A stretch of DNA of 64,000 nucleotides from Adiantum capillus-veneris. Taxonomy: Eukaryota; Streptophyta; Polypodiopsida; Polypodiales; Pteridaceae. The notes below the pieces were generated by a model. The model was not told the origin of the DNA. It was given only the letters and a program-made list of their open reading frames with translations, and searched no databases. The translations under genes were made by a program, and so were the position numbers. Location of the stretch: assembly GCA_014529385.2 (NCBI GenBank), contig CM043952.1, positions 149,449,057-149,513,056 on the forward strand. The letters run 5' to 3'. Below, one piece after another: positions 10,741-21,700 of this stretch. The stretch's first letter is position 1, and every line of letters begins with the position of its first letter.

Positions 10741-10902
10741 GTGGAAGAAAACAAGGAGATCCTTGTTCCAGAACAAATATTGGCACATAAGGACAAAAAG
10801 ATTAAGGGTAGAGTAAGAAGGCGGTTGTTGGCTAAATTCAAGAACTATCTTGCATTGGATGTGAAGTGGATGGAGGAGGACCTAGCAGATACTCCTCAAT
10901 GA
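10741..10902 (+). pseudogene. Element B C-terminal chromodomain-like segment
   Basis: After an acidic linker the sequence [20 protein letters not shown] is followed by RRRLLAKFKNYLALDVKWME, matching the pattern of integrase-fused chromodomains (beta strands then YLVKWxxY-like KFKNY). This places A-D among chromodomain-bearing gypsy elements (chromoviruses). The frame closes at TGA 10900. Confidence 0.7.
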
Positions 10903-11469
10903 AACTTTACCTTGAAGCTTTTGGTTTAGCATAGTCTATTGCAAATGGAACCGCGAATTCAGCTTGGCCAGATATCTAGTGCAGTGGGTTTGCACAAGAG
11001 GGGAGTTACTCCGCTCCTTTGTCAACAGATGCCTTGATTTTTGAATACTAGAGTCACTGATGTCTCTTTGAGCTTCCGGAAAATATGAACCTGATTTGTT
11101 CTTGACTTGTTTAAGTACAGGAACTGATAGACGAAATGACTACAGCATTTTGGTATGAATGATCTCGATAGATATGGTTGCAATAGGGATTAGTCAATCG
11201 CGCATCTATGAGGTTGTGAGTGGATCTAGATGGGATTGCTAATTGCATTGCCGATAAATCATGGTCTGAGATCCGAATGAATGTTGAATGTGATTTGTCA
11301 TGTGATGTCCTATGATGTCGTGTGATGTGACTGTCGATTGGTACATGTGCTAGATGTGTGTTCCTAGTGCGTCGGTACTAACAGTCAGTGTCTGCTAAGA
11401 CAGTTTATGGCTTTTGTCTGCTTTGCAGGCATAATCGAGGGTGATTACAATGCTTTCAAGAGAGGGCTA
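10903..11469 (+). other. 3' untranslated region and polypurine tract of element B
   Basis: No coding sequence is seen. It contains the repeated TGTGATGT motifs (11289-11330), the motif CGAGGGTGATTACAATGCTT and the polypurine tract AAGAGAGGGCTA (11458-11469) directly before the LTR. Confidence 0.8.
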
Positions 11470-11729
11470 TGTCACAACTCGGTGAGGTGGCTGCGAAGTA
11501 CACACACACACACCCTCTAGCAAGAACCCCCTTGCAGAAATGATGACATGGCAGGCTCGCACGGACAACCCTGAAATGTTGACGTGGCAAATTGTACGGC
11601 AGTCCCTGGAAAAAGCGGACTGGTTGACACGTGGCAGGCTGTACGGACGCCCGCGTTTTGCGGCGGATTTTGCGGCAGCAGGAAAAGCAACGCCAGATTT
11701 TGAGGTTGCTTTATTTTTGGCTACGCAAT

Positions 11730-11806
<77 letters not shown>

Positions 11807-12147
11807 CTTTTGCTTTATTTCTCTCTCTCTCTCTCTCTCGAGCTTGTGAGAGAAAGACAGGCTTTTGATTTTCATCTTTTGGGGCTTTGCTTTTGGCATT
11901 CCTTGCCACTTCTCGGAGCATCTGGACACAGAGTCTGAGAGTGAGAGCCTCTCACTCGGTTGTACTTTTGCAATAGATTAATACAAAAAAGAATACCGAA
12001 AGGGGCGCCAGTCTATGGGGCCAATATCTCTAGGCACGGAACTCCGTCGGGCCAATGTCGAATCAATTGCGAACTGTGAACTGTTTTGAAGTGATTTATT
12101 GTGGTGTTGCGGTAGATTCTCGACTTGGAGTGTCCAAGTCTGTTACA
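11470..12147 (+). repeat. 3' LTR of element B
   Basis: It corresponds to 5272-5924 with the same termini and the shared CCGAAAGGGGCGCCAGTC block (about 11996-12013). It differs by substitutions and by an expanded GA run (11731-11803). Confidence 0.9.
11731..11803 (+). repeat. (GA)n run in the 3' LTR of B
   Basis: Pure AG repeat; expanded relative to 5529-5550 in the 5' LTR. Confidence 0.95.
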
Positions 12148-14838
12148 ATATCTGCTGGGTCCTCCCCTTTCATGCACTTCGCATCCGACGCAAGATAGTT
12201 CTTGAATTTAACCATGAACCGCCTTATCACTTTACCCTTAATCTTTTTGTCTTTATGTGCCACTATCTGTTCTGGAACAAGGATCTCCTCGTTTTCTTCC
12301 ACTTCGGATTGCTCATTAGGCTCCCCAACTTCGGGCACATCGCTTTTAAAAGGCTTCAAGAGACTCACATGAAAAGCATTGTGAATCCTCCAAGTGTCGG
12401 GCAGCTTCAGTCGGAAGGAGACATCATTTATCTTTTTGGAGATTTGGAAAGGTCCGTAGTATCGCATACTAAGCTTTGGAAAAAGCCTCTCCTTTCCCTT
12501 TTTCTTTCTCATGTGTGTCTTCTTAAAACATAAGAGTCCAATCGTTCTCCTTCAATTTCAAATCCCGACAATGGCGATCTGCTGCCTTTTTCTGTCTTTC
12601 TTGAGATTTCTGCAAAGCCTTGCGGACCTTGGCAAAAGCGGTGTCCAAGTCGCTCGTGTACTCATCGGATTCACAAATCTTACCTTTCGTGCTTAGGAAG
12701 GGTGGAACCTTTGTAGCACCTTCAATAATCTCAAATGGCGCCTTCCCCGTCGAAGAGTGTATCATGTTATTAGGCAAATTCTACCAAAGGTAAATACTTT
12801 TCCCATTGAGTCTTCTGATCCGAGATGTAAGACTTCAATAAATCTAGTACCACTGAATTGGCAATCCCAGATTGCCCGTCAGTCTGTGGGTGGAAAGATG
12901 ACGAGAACTGCAACCGCGTGCCAATGTTCTCCCAAATCGCCTTTCAAAACAAACTCGTGAATCTGGGGTCCCTGTCGGAGACAATCTTCTCGGGCATGCC
13001 ATGTAATCTGAAGATCTGGGCCACAAACAGTCTCGCTAAGTGATCCGACTTGATTGTTTTCTTCATTGGAATGAAACGAGCTTGCTTGCTAAATCTGTCA
13101 ATAACAGTCCAGATACCATCGTGACCACTCTGTGTTCTCGAGAGATCAAACATGAAATCCATTGCAATACTTTCCCAGGGGCGGGTGGGTATGAGCAAAG
13201 GCTATAACATCCCTGTGCTTTATGCTTGTCAAACTTGACCTTCTGGCATATCAAGCAACTGCGCACAAACTCGTCCACATCCTTCTTGAGTCTCGGCCAA
13301 AAGAAGTATCTCTCTACCCCTCTCAAGGTGGTAGCAATGTCACGGTGACCCGTAAAAGATGGATAGTGGCATTCAGTCATAACCTTTTCCCTTAACGGCT
13401 GTGTAACGCACAACATGGTTTTCCTCATCAAGTAGCCATCCCGAATGGAATAACCTGCTATTGTCTCCCCATCCCATATCCGTGTGAAAATGTCTATAAA
13501 ATCTGTATCTGTGGCATACTGATCGACCATATCCTCGAAGCTTCTATGATGTATCGTGGAAATAGCTAGAACCGACGGCTTCCGAGACAAAGCATCTGCC
13601 ACCAAATTCTTCTGTCCTTGCACATGGACAATCTTGAAGTGAAACTATGACGAGATGTTCGCCCATCGCATCTGCTTTTCCGATAGCTGCTTCTGTGTCA
13701 AGAAGTAGCGAAACTCTGATGGTCTGTGAAGACAATAAAATCCTCTCCGAGTAGGTAATGCCGCCACTGAGTAAGAGCATGGATAACTGCCAAAAGCTCT
13801 CTCTCATAAATCTGTGCTCTCAATTCCGGCCTTGAGAACAATCTCTTGTAGGCAATGACATGGCCTTCTGGCATTAAGACCGCACCCAGACTACGACCAC
13901 AAGCATCACAATATACTTCAAATGACTTCTGCAAGTCCGGCAAAGTCAAAACTGGTCCTGTAGTCAATTTCTCTTTCAATGTCTGAAAGGCAAGTCATCT
14001 GTGTGGGTCCCCACGAGAAAGAGACTCCTTTCTGCGTCAAGATATGCAAAGGGGAAGCAACCTCTGTAAACTTTCTAATGAACCGCCTGTAGTACGAACA
14101 CAATCCCAAGAAGCTTCTAACTTCATGGACATTCTTCAAATCGAGCCAATTACGGATAGTCTCTATCTTGGCATGGTCGATCTGCACTCCTGTTGCTGAG
14201 ACAATGTGTCCCAAAAAGTGTATCTTTGGTAGGAAAAATTCACTTTTCTTCGCATCAATCACCAACTTGTGATCTCGTAGACATGAAGCAGATGTTCTCT
14301 ATGTTCTGCCTCATCCTTGGAGAAAACAATGATGTCGTCAAAGAAAGTGCCAACAAATAGTATGTACTCTCAAAAAATCCTGTCCATCATCCAGTTAAAT
14401 GTCGTAGGAGCATTGGTTAGGCCAAAAGGTATCACCAAAAACTAAAATAACCCAAAAGTCGTCCGAAAAGCTGTCTTGTAGACATCTCCCGGCGCGATTC
14501 GGATTTGATGATATCCACTTTTCAAGTTGATCCTGCTTAAGCACGAGGATCCCTGTAGTCGGTCAAGTATATCACCGATCCTAGGACTTGGAAATTTGTT
14601 CTTGATGGTGATTTTGTTGAGAGCTCTATAATCGATGCACATTCTCCAAGATCCGTCTTTCTTCAAAACCAACAACACTGGAGAGCAGTACGGTGAAGTA
14701 CTAGGCTGGACAAGACCCTTTTTCAAGAGGTCTTTCACTTGGTTCATAATTTCTTCGTTCTGGGCTCGGCGCACACGGTAAGCTGGCCGGTTCGGTGGTG
14801 TGCTTCCAGGTATCAGATCAATGGTATGATCTTCAGGT
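12148..14838 (-). pseudogene. Element A pol: RT, RNase H, integrase, chromodomain
   Basis: Read leftward it starts with [20 protein letters not shown] (14838-14770) and has [19 protein letters not shown]. The FFDDIIVFSK catalytic segment is at about 14345-14316. RNase H has VYCDACGRSLGAVL (13925-13880) and DFIVFTDHQS. Integrase has the zinc site (YPSFTGHRD, SCLICQKVKF), SDRDPRFTS near 12990, and the RYYGPFQI / [11 protein letters not shown]-terminus. A chromodomain-like tail ends at the B insertion. Small deletions and frameshifts occur near 14285 (nine bases lost), 13850, 13200 and 12780. It is non-functional. Confidence 0.88.
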
Positions 14839-14840
14839 TT

Positions 14841-15230
14841 AAAAAACACGTGTGCGGGCATGGATCGGGGGGGGTTGGGAAGGGGGGGCTGCGCAGGAAT
14901 TGTGTACAACGATGATGCATACTGGCCCCAGGCCTCTGTAGAAGTGATGGCGGGGGGGGAACGGGGGGGGGGGGGGGGGAAAGGGGGGGGGGGATTGTTC
15001 ATGGAAGAGCCTCCACGCCTCACGTGAGTCTTGACTCAAGAATAGCTGGTATAGATCCTGTTGTAGGCGAGGTAGAAATGCCCTCTTCTTCCGCCGCACT
15101 AGGCGTGGGAAGTCAATCTGTGACTGCCTATGAGTGATGTTCCCCAAAAGCACCTCCCTCTGAAGTCTAGCTCTAGTGTCCCGGCATTCCTCATCATACC
15201 AACTGTTCTGGGGCATGCTCCCTGAACGGC
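14841..15230 (-). pseudogene. LINE linker region after the endonuclease, 3'-truncated
   Basis: Minus-strand residues WYDEECRDTRARLQRE, then [19 protein letters not shown] and AWRLFHEQ, match the stretch between endonuclease and RT in plant-type LINE ORF2 proteins. A proline/glycine run, created by long G tracts on the plus strand (14867-14992), follows. The sequence ends before any RT motif, so the retained part is the 5' half, unlike the usual 5'-truncated LINE. Confidence 0.65.
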
Positions 15231-15243
15231 GTCTCTGCTCAGG

Positions 15244-16161
15244 CTAGGTATGTGGGTATGCCTCTGCTGCTGCATCATGTAGTGTCTGTGTCAGTATAGC
15301 AGTAAGCTCCTCCAGAGGTCGCCCTGGCTCCTCTGTGCACAGGCGTCTGTAGATCCCATCTATATATACAGAGTCCGTCTCCCGCGTGAAGGTGTAGCGA
15401 GTAGGGGGTGCTGCCCGTAGCCTGTGTGCTACACTAAACTGAAAAGAAATGGTCAGCGATACAAGAGCATGATCCACTGCCACACCAACAGGTCTGGGTC
15501 CAATCGTGAGGTCCTGAATATTAGAGATGAGGCTTGGTTGTGCCATGACATAGTCCACTGTGCTGGCTCCATGTCTGTGTCGTAAGCATGTGAAGCCTCC
15601 CGAAGTAGGAAACCTTTGTAGGCCATTCAAGATGGCCAGTCCATGTGCGGTGCCCATGTCTATCAAGTGTTGTCCATACTCAGTATATTCTGCGTCGTAT
15701 GATAGTCTGGACAGGCCCGTCTCTACAACATCTAGCTCTCTCAACATCTCCTCTGAAGTATCATAAAACACTGTCTGGTGATGGGCAGTCCTAGCATTGA
15801 AGTCCCCTAGAATGATAATGTCACCATCTCCAGAGAACTCCCATATGTCATCATCCAAAATAGAAAAGGGGGACTGTCCTCTCGGTGATGCATAGCCTGA
15901 CGTACTCGGGGGAAAGTAGCAAATAGCAATGTAGAGATATCTGCCTGTCTCTGCTTTCAATCTCACCCACATGTACCTAGCCTGCTCATCCCTGCGGGCT
16001 ATATGTATCAATGGCTGCAAATCCTCTCTAAATAACACTGCCACTCCCCTCGAGCCCCGTTCTCTGTGTTCTGAGCGTGTCTCCTGTCTGTAAGCTGTCT
16101 CCCATATGTACCCACTGATGTGAGGTATGGATTGCCCAAGGGCCTGGTGTGTCTCAGTCAA
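15244..16161 (-). pseudogene. LINE apurinic-type endonuclease domain
   Basis: An open stretch of about 300 codons shows the endonuclease/exonuclease/phosphatase motifs in order: an ETH box near the N-terminus (the frame enters through a non-ATG codon), IILGDFNARTAHH (GDFNA box), the STVDYVM segment and AVDHALVSLTI (DHA box). This enzyme nicks target DNA for LINE integration. No RT partner follows. A short tandem repeat of 15 bases (gtcaatgatcaaaa twice, 16157-16187) lies upstream. Confidence 0.85.
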
Positions 16162-16205
16162 TGATCAAAAGTCAATGATCAAAAGATAGTGTTGAATCAT
16201 GGACT

Positions 16206-16660
16206 ATGTTCTGTATTGTCATTGTAGGTGGATCCCACAGGTTGAAGATAGTGGCAGATCCTACTGCGGAGGAGGTCGATGCACGGATTAGAGATGAGCA
16301 GGAGGAGATCCTTCGAGAGTTGCACAGGGAGCTAGAGAGCGTGGATCACCGGGTCACTAGATCTCGCTCTCGAGCTTACAGTATTCCTCTTCGCATTGCT
16401 GTTGCAGATCCAGAGGTTGCACACAGAGAGAGCATTCGTAGAGGAAAGTTACCCGTTCGGCCTGCTCGTAGACGAGCCAATGAGGCTGTTCGACTCATCC
16501 ACACCTAGAGTTCAGAGGCTGATGATCCAGATGAGGTGATGCACCCCTAGCATCTATGCCAGAGGAGAGAGAGTCCGATTATGATGATGAGGGCAATGTC
16601 TTGACAGATGGAGACATGCTCTCTGAGTCTTCATCAGCGTCTGATGATGATTTTGAGTAG
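16206..16660 (+). pseudogene. Unrecognised basic/acidic C-terminal exon
   Basis: After a possible splice acceptor (tgtcattgtag, about 16218-16228) the frame reads PTAEEVDARIRDEQEEILRE, an acidic coiled-coil-like helix, then an arginine-rich part (RKLP-type RRGKLPVRPARRRANE), a stop at 16507 and, after a frame change, an acidic tail DGDMLSESSSASDDDFE ending at 16660. The family was not recognised. It could be the last exon of a DNA-transposon transposase. Confidence 0.35.
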
Positions 16661-17083
16661 TAGTGATTGCCCAGTGCTTTGGGTCTTGGGACTTGGACAT
16701 TTGTCATGACTCATTTATGCTTTTTATTTTGTTGCTTGAGCCACCCAGACGCTTTATTGAGTGACTATGTTATTTTTGTATCAGGATTTAGCATTCAGGT
16801 ATGTACTTTTGACTTACACTATGCCATGTGGTCCGGACTCGATTCTAGCGGTTACTTAACTTGTGGGGTGATTTTAAGTGTTTTCTGAAAGTTGTTGCTA
16901 TGTTTAAGTATTGTGCAGTGTTTTTAAACTAAATAGGTTGTATATAAATTTGAAATTCTTTGTATTTTTAGCTTTTAAAAAATATACTACGAATTTTACG
17001 TACCTTATGGCCCAATCCATACGGTACAACGTACAGTACATATTGAACACGTACCGAATACTACGTACCTTACAACCTTGCTT
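16661..17083. other. AT-rich end of the composite insertion
   Basis: No coding sequence is seen. The last 100 bases carry repeated TACGTAC/CGTAC motifs (16995-17068), possibly subterminal repeats of the inserted element. Confidence 0.4.
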
Positions 17084-17412
17084 CAGGACGAGCGGGTGGT
17101 AACTCGCCTGGCAGGCCCTCTGAAAAGCAATCGGCATGAGTGTGGAGAAAATCCTGGCGTTCTTTATCAAGTTCAGACATATTTGTCCTATTCTCGTCAT
17201 TCAACTCTCTCAAAAAGATCGAGTAAACAAACAGATTGGATTTCATTAATTTTGAAACGGCCAAAGTCGATACAATAGGGACAGAGTTGCCTTGAAGCTT
17301 TACATCAAGTACAATGGTTCTTCCCTTCTTTGTAGTCAAAGTCGCTTTTCTCGCCCGATAGTCGACCACGGCGTTGTTCGTGTGGTACCAGGGAATTCCC
17401 AAGAGGACATGA
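17084..17412 (-). pseudogene. Element A protease to RT junction
   Basis: Minus-strand residues [54 protein letters not shown] and HTHADCFSEGLPGELPPARPE match B (7870-8190) closely. The right end stops inside GCDV, exactly where D is inserted, and resumes at 31490. Confidence 0.88.
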
Positions 17413-18058
17413 TGTAACAGACTCGGACACTCCAAGTCAAGAATCAATCGCGACAGCACCAAATAACCACTTCAAAACAATTCACAGATCACAATAGATT
17501 TGCACTGTTCCGACGGAGTTCCGTGCCTAGAGATATTGGTCCCAAAGACTGGCGCCCCTTTCGGTATTTCTTTTTATATTAATCAGTTCAAAGTACAAGA
17601 GAGTGGGTCGGGATTCACTCTCAGACTCTGCGTCCAGATGCTCTGAGAAGGGAAGGCCCAAGCCACTTATTTAAAGGTTTACAAGGGATGCCAAAAGCAG
17701 AGCCCCAAAAGCTTGAAAGCAAAAGCCTGAAAGCAAAAGCTCTTTTCCCTCTCTCACAGAGAGCTTCTGAGAGCAAAAGCAATCTCTCTCTTTCTCATTG
17801 CGTAGCCAAAACTGACGCAAAAGCAAATTTTGGCTGCCGTTAATTCACGCCGCAAAAAACGGAAATCCGTACCAGCTGCCACGTCATCATGCGCCCCGTA
17901 ATTTCTGGGCTTCTCCCTTGCTGCCCTAGGTTAGGGTTAGGGTTTCTGCTGCATTTAGGGTTTCAGCCAGAAATTAGGGTTTGCTGGTTTCTGGCAGATT
18001 TTAGGGTTTGCAGAAATTTTAGGGTTTCTGCTGTCCACCACGTCATCACTTTGTGACA
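17413..18058 (-). repeat. 3' LTR of element D (type I U3)
   Basis: Minus-strand TGTCACAAAGTGATGACG…TTACA. It contains about six TTAGGG units on the plus strand (17932-18030) and the shared GGCGCC block (near 17545-17565). A polypurine tract (minus-strand AAGAGGGGGTTA, 18059-18070) precedes it. Confidence 0.9.
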
Positions 18059-18700
18059 TAACCCCCTCTTGAAAGCATTGTAATCAACCGCGATTACGCC
18101 TTCAAAAACGACAAAAGCCATAAACCGTCTTAGTAGACACTGACTGTTAGTACCTACGTACTAGGAACACACATCTAGCACATGTACCAAATCGACAGTC
18201 ACATCACACGACATCACAGGACATCACCAGACATCACAGGACATCACATGACATTCAACATTCATTCGGATCTTAGACCATGATTTATCGGCAATGTAGC
18301 TAGCAATTGCATCTAGGTCCAATCAGGACCTTATCGATGTCTAATTGACTAACCCCTATTGCAACCATGTCCATTCGAGATCAAGTAGACCAAAATGCTA
18401 CAGCCATTTCGTCTATCAGTTCCTACACTCAAAAGAAGTGAAAGAACAAATCGGTATCATTATCAGGAATTCCATTTCATAAAGTCATCCAACATAATAC
18501 TGTCAGCTCTCAGTATCCCTAAAGCTCAAAGAGACATCAGTGACTTTAGTATCAGAATCAAGGCATCGGTTGACAAAGGAGTGGAGTGACTCCCCTCTTG
18601 TGCATCCCACTGCACCAAATCTTCGGCCAAGTTGAATTTCTGGGTTCCGTTTGGAGTAGACTATGCTAAACCAAAACATCGAGGTAAAGTTTCACAATCC
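18059..18700 (-). other. 3' untranslated region of element D
   Basis: No gene is seen. It is homologous to 4701-5271 and (reverse complement) 10903-11469. CATCACAxGACA motifs are repeated at 18200-18255, one more time than in A or B. Confidence 0.8.
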
Positions 18701-21226
18701 GAGGAGTATCTGCTAGGTCCTCCTCCTCCATTCACTTCGCATCAAATGCAGGAAAGTTCTTGAACTTAACCAAGAACCGCCTTCGGACTTTACCTTTCTT
18801 CGTATCCTTATGTGTCAAAATCTGTTCAGGAACAAGGATCTCCTCGTTTTCTTCCACTTCGGGTTGCTCATCAGGCTCCCCATCATCAGGCACATCACCC
18901 TTAAAAGGTTTCAAGAGACTCACATGGAATGCATTGTGAATTCTCCAAGTATCTTGCAGTTTCAATCGGAAGGAGACATCATTTATCTTTTCAATTATCT
19001 GGAAAGGTCCGTAGTATCGCATACTAAGCTTTGGAAAAAGCCTCTCCTTTCTCTTTTTCTTGCGTAGGCATGCCTTCTCAAAACGTAAGAGCACCCGATC
19101 ATCCTCCTTCAATTTCAAGTCGCGACGATGGCGATCCACTGCCTTTTTCTGTCGTTCTTGAGACTCCTGCAAAGTCTCGCGAACCTTGGTAAAAGCCGTA
19201 TCCAAATCTCGCGAATATTCATCCGCTTCAAATATCTAATCTTTCGTGCTCAGGAAGGATGGAACACTTTCAACAATCTCAAATGGCGTCTTCCCCGTCG
19301 AAGAGTGTATCGTGTTATTGTAGGCAAATTCTAGCAAAGGTAAGTTCTTCTCCCATTAAGTCTTTTGATCCGAGATACTAGACTTCAATAAATCTAAAAC
19401 CACTGAATTGGCAATCTCAGATTGCCCGTCAGTCTGCAACTGGAACGATGACGAGAACTGCAACCACGTGCCAACGTTCTCCCAAATTGCCTTCCAAAAC
19501 AAACTCATAAATTTGGGGTCTCTGTCGGAGACAATCGTCTCAGACGTGCCATGTAATTGGAAAATCATCGTGATCATTCTGTGTTCTCGGGAGATCAAAA
19601 ATGAAATCCATTGCAATACTTTCCAAGGGGTGGGTGGGTATGCGTAAAGGCTGTAACAATCCCTGTGCCTTATGCCTGTCAAACTTGACCTTCTGGCATA
19701 CTGCGCACAAACTCTTCCACATCCTTTTTGAGTCTCGGCCAAAAGAAGTATGTCTCTACTCGTTTCATGGTGGTAGCAATGCCGCGGTGACCCGTAAAAA
19801 GGTGGACAGTGGCATTCAGTCATAACCTTTTCCCTCAACGGCTGTGTAATGCACAACATGGTTTTTCTCATCAAGTAACCTTCCCGAAAGGAGTATCTTG
19901 CTACCATCTCCCCATCCTGTATCCGTATGAAAATATCTGCAAAATCTGTATCTGTGGCATACTAGTCGACCATATCCTCGAAGCTCCTATGATGTATCGC
20001 GGAAAAAAACGAGAACCAACGGCTTCCGAGACAAAGCATCTGCCACCACATTCTTCTATCCCTGCACATGGACAATCTGGAAGTGAAACTGTGACAAGAT
20101 GTTCGCCCACCGCATCTCCTTTTCCGAAAGCTGCTTCTGTGACAAGAAGTAGCGCAAACTCTGATGGTCTGTAAAGACAGTAAAATCCGCTCCGAGTAGG
20201 TAATGCCGCCACTGAGTAAGAGCATGGATAACCGCCGAAAGCTCTTTCTCATATATTTGTGCTGTCATCTCCGGCCTAGAGAACAATCGGCTCTCGTAAG
20301 CAATGACAAGGCCTTCTTGCATTAAGACCGCACCCAGACTATGGCCGCAAGCATCACAATATACTTCAAATGACTTCTGCAAGTCCGGCAAAGTCAAAAC
20401 TGGTCCTGTAGTCAATTTGTCTTTCAAGGTTCGAAAGGCTGTCACATCCCCACGAGAAAGAGACTCCTTTCTGTGTCAAGATATGCAAAGGGGAAGCAAC
20501 CTCTGCAAACTTTCGTATGAACCGTCTATAGTACGAACACAGTCCCAAGAAGCTTCTAACTTCATGGACATTCTTCAAATCGGGCCAATCACGTATAGTC
20601 TCTATCTTGGCCGAATCCACTCGCACTCCTGCTGCTGAGACAAAGTGTCCCAAAAAGTGTATCCCTGAAGCAGATGATCTCTGTGTTCTGCCTCATTCTT
20701 GGAGAAACAATGATATCATCAAAGAAAGTGCCAACAAATAGCCTGTACTCTCGAAAAATCCCGTCCATCATCCGGTTTAAATGTCGCAGGAGCATTGGTT
20801 AATCCAAAAGGCATCACCAAAAAAACTCAAATAACCCAAAAGTCGTCCGAAAGGCTGTCTTGTAGACGTCTCCCGGCGCGATTCGGATATGATGATATCC
20901 ACTCTTCAAGTCAATCCTGCTAAAGCACGAGGATCCGTGTAACCTGTCGAGTATATCATCGATCCTAGGAATCGAAAATCTGTTCTTGATGGTGATTTTG
21001 TTGAGAGCGCTATAATCGATGCTCCTTCTCTAAGATCCGTCTTTCTTCAAATCCAACAACAATGGATAGCAATACGGTGAAGTACTATGCTGGACAAGAC
21101 CCTTTTCCAAGAGGTCTTTCACTGGGTTCATAATCTTTTCATTCTATACTCGGCTCACACGATTCGGTGGCCGGTTCGGTGGCGTGCTTCCAGGTATCAG
21201 GTCAATGGTCTGATCTTTAGGCCCTC
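18701..21226 (-). pseudogene. Element D pol: RT, RNase H, integrase, chromodomain
   Basis: Read leftward: RT from 21226 (damaged SPFC/VLLV region; GTFFDDIIVSP near 20735), a deletion joining 20665 to the connection region (INAKKSEFF is missing), [20 protein letters not shown], and RNase H with VYCDACGHSLGAVLMQEG and DFTVFTDHQSLRYFL (20400-20150). Integrase lacks part of the region between the zinc site and the DRD segment (near 19560). The C-terminal part of 157 residues is almost intact (18732-19205; [45 protein letters not shown]). Frameshifts elsewhere make it inactive. Confidence 0.88.
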
Positions 21227-21700
21227 TGAAAAACAATCGGCATGAGTGTGAAGAAAAATCTTGGCGTTCTTTTGATCAGGTCAAAACATATTCAACCTTT
21301 ATCCATTGTTCAGTTCTCTCCCAAAAGAATGAGTAAAGAAACTGGAGTTCATCAAGTACAATCTCTAAGCCCTTCATTTATCAAAGTCGCTTTCTCGGCC
21401 CGGTAGTCAACCACGGCGTAGTTCTTGTGGTACCAAGGGATCCTGAGTAGAACGTCACTCACGTGCCCTGAACACCCCTATCATTGCAAACGAAGTTTGC
21501 CAATGCTCGGTGTAATGGCAACATCCCATCCGGGTGTCAGTCGAACTACCTCCGCCTTTGGTGTCAGTCTGTCGGGTGTAATTCCAAATCGAGCCGCCAA
21601 TTCCAAGTGAAAAGAAGTTGGCCTTGGCTCCTTCAAAAGAGCTTCCCGATCCTTCACTTTGTCCCAAAAGCGGCAAAGTTTGTACTTTCATTCATTAGAT
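21227..21700 (-). pseudogene. Element D protease region, frameshifted and deleted
   Basis: The minus strand holds GAKANFFS without the preceding FDG residues, then homology to ITPDRLTPKAEVVRLTPG, and a deletion that removes most of the distal half up to the RT start (join near 21225). Confidence 0.6.

Larger units (their letters stand above)
5272..12147 (+). mobile_element. Element B: Ty3/gypsy chromodomain-type retrotransposon inserted in A
   Basis: This is a full-length element of 6876 bp with LTRs at both ends (5272-5924 and 11470-12147), a primer site, gag, protease, RT, RNase H, integrase and a C-terminal chromodomain-like segment in one orientation. It interrupts the minus-strand end of A. 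The flanks are gtatc (5267-5271) and atatc (12148-12152), a 5-bp duplication with one mismatch, and the joined flanks rebuild the sequence still intact at 18701-18720 in D. The two LTRs match over most positions but differ by scattered substitutions and a longer GA run in the 3' copy. Confidence 0.9.
14839..17083. mobile_element. Composite insertion with LINE endonuclease and a plus-strand acidic exon
   Basis: This segment splits the protease/RT junction of A. The flanks read tcttcagg (14832-14839) and gcttcagg (17083-17090), and the intact homologue in C (1470-1480) has a single copy, so a 7- to 8-bp target duplication is likely. On the minus strand it carries a non-LTR retrotransposon endonuclease and linker. 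On the plus strand it carries a short open segment with a possible splice acceptor and an acidic C-terminus. No LINE poly(A) tail is seen at the left end and no clear terminal inverted repeats were found, so the mechanism is open: a LINE fragment carried by a DNA transposon, or two events. Confidence 0.55.
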
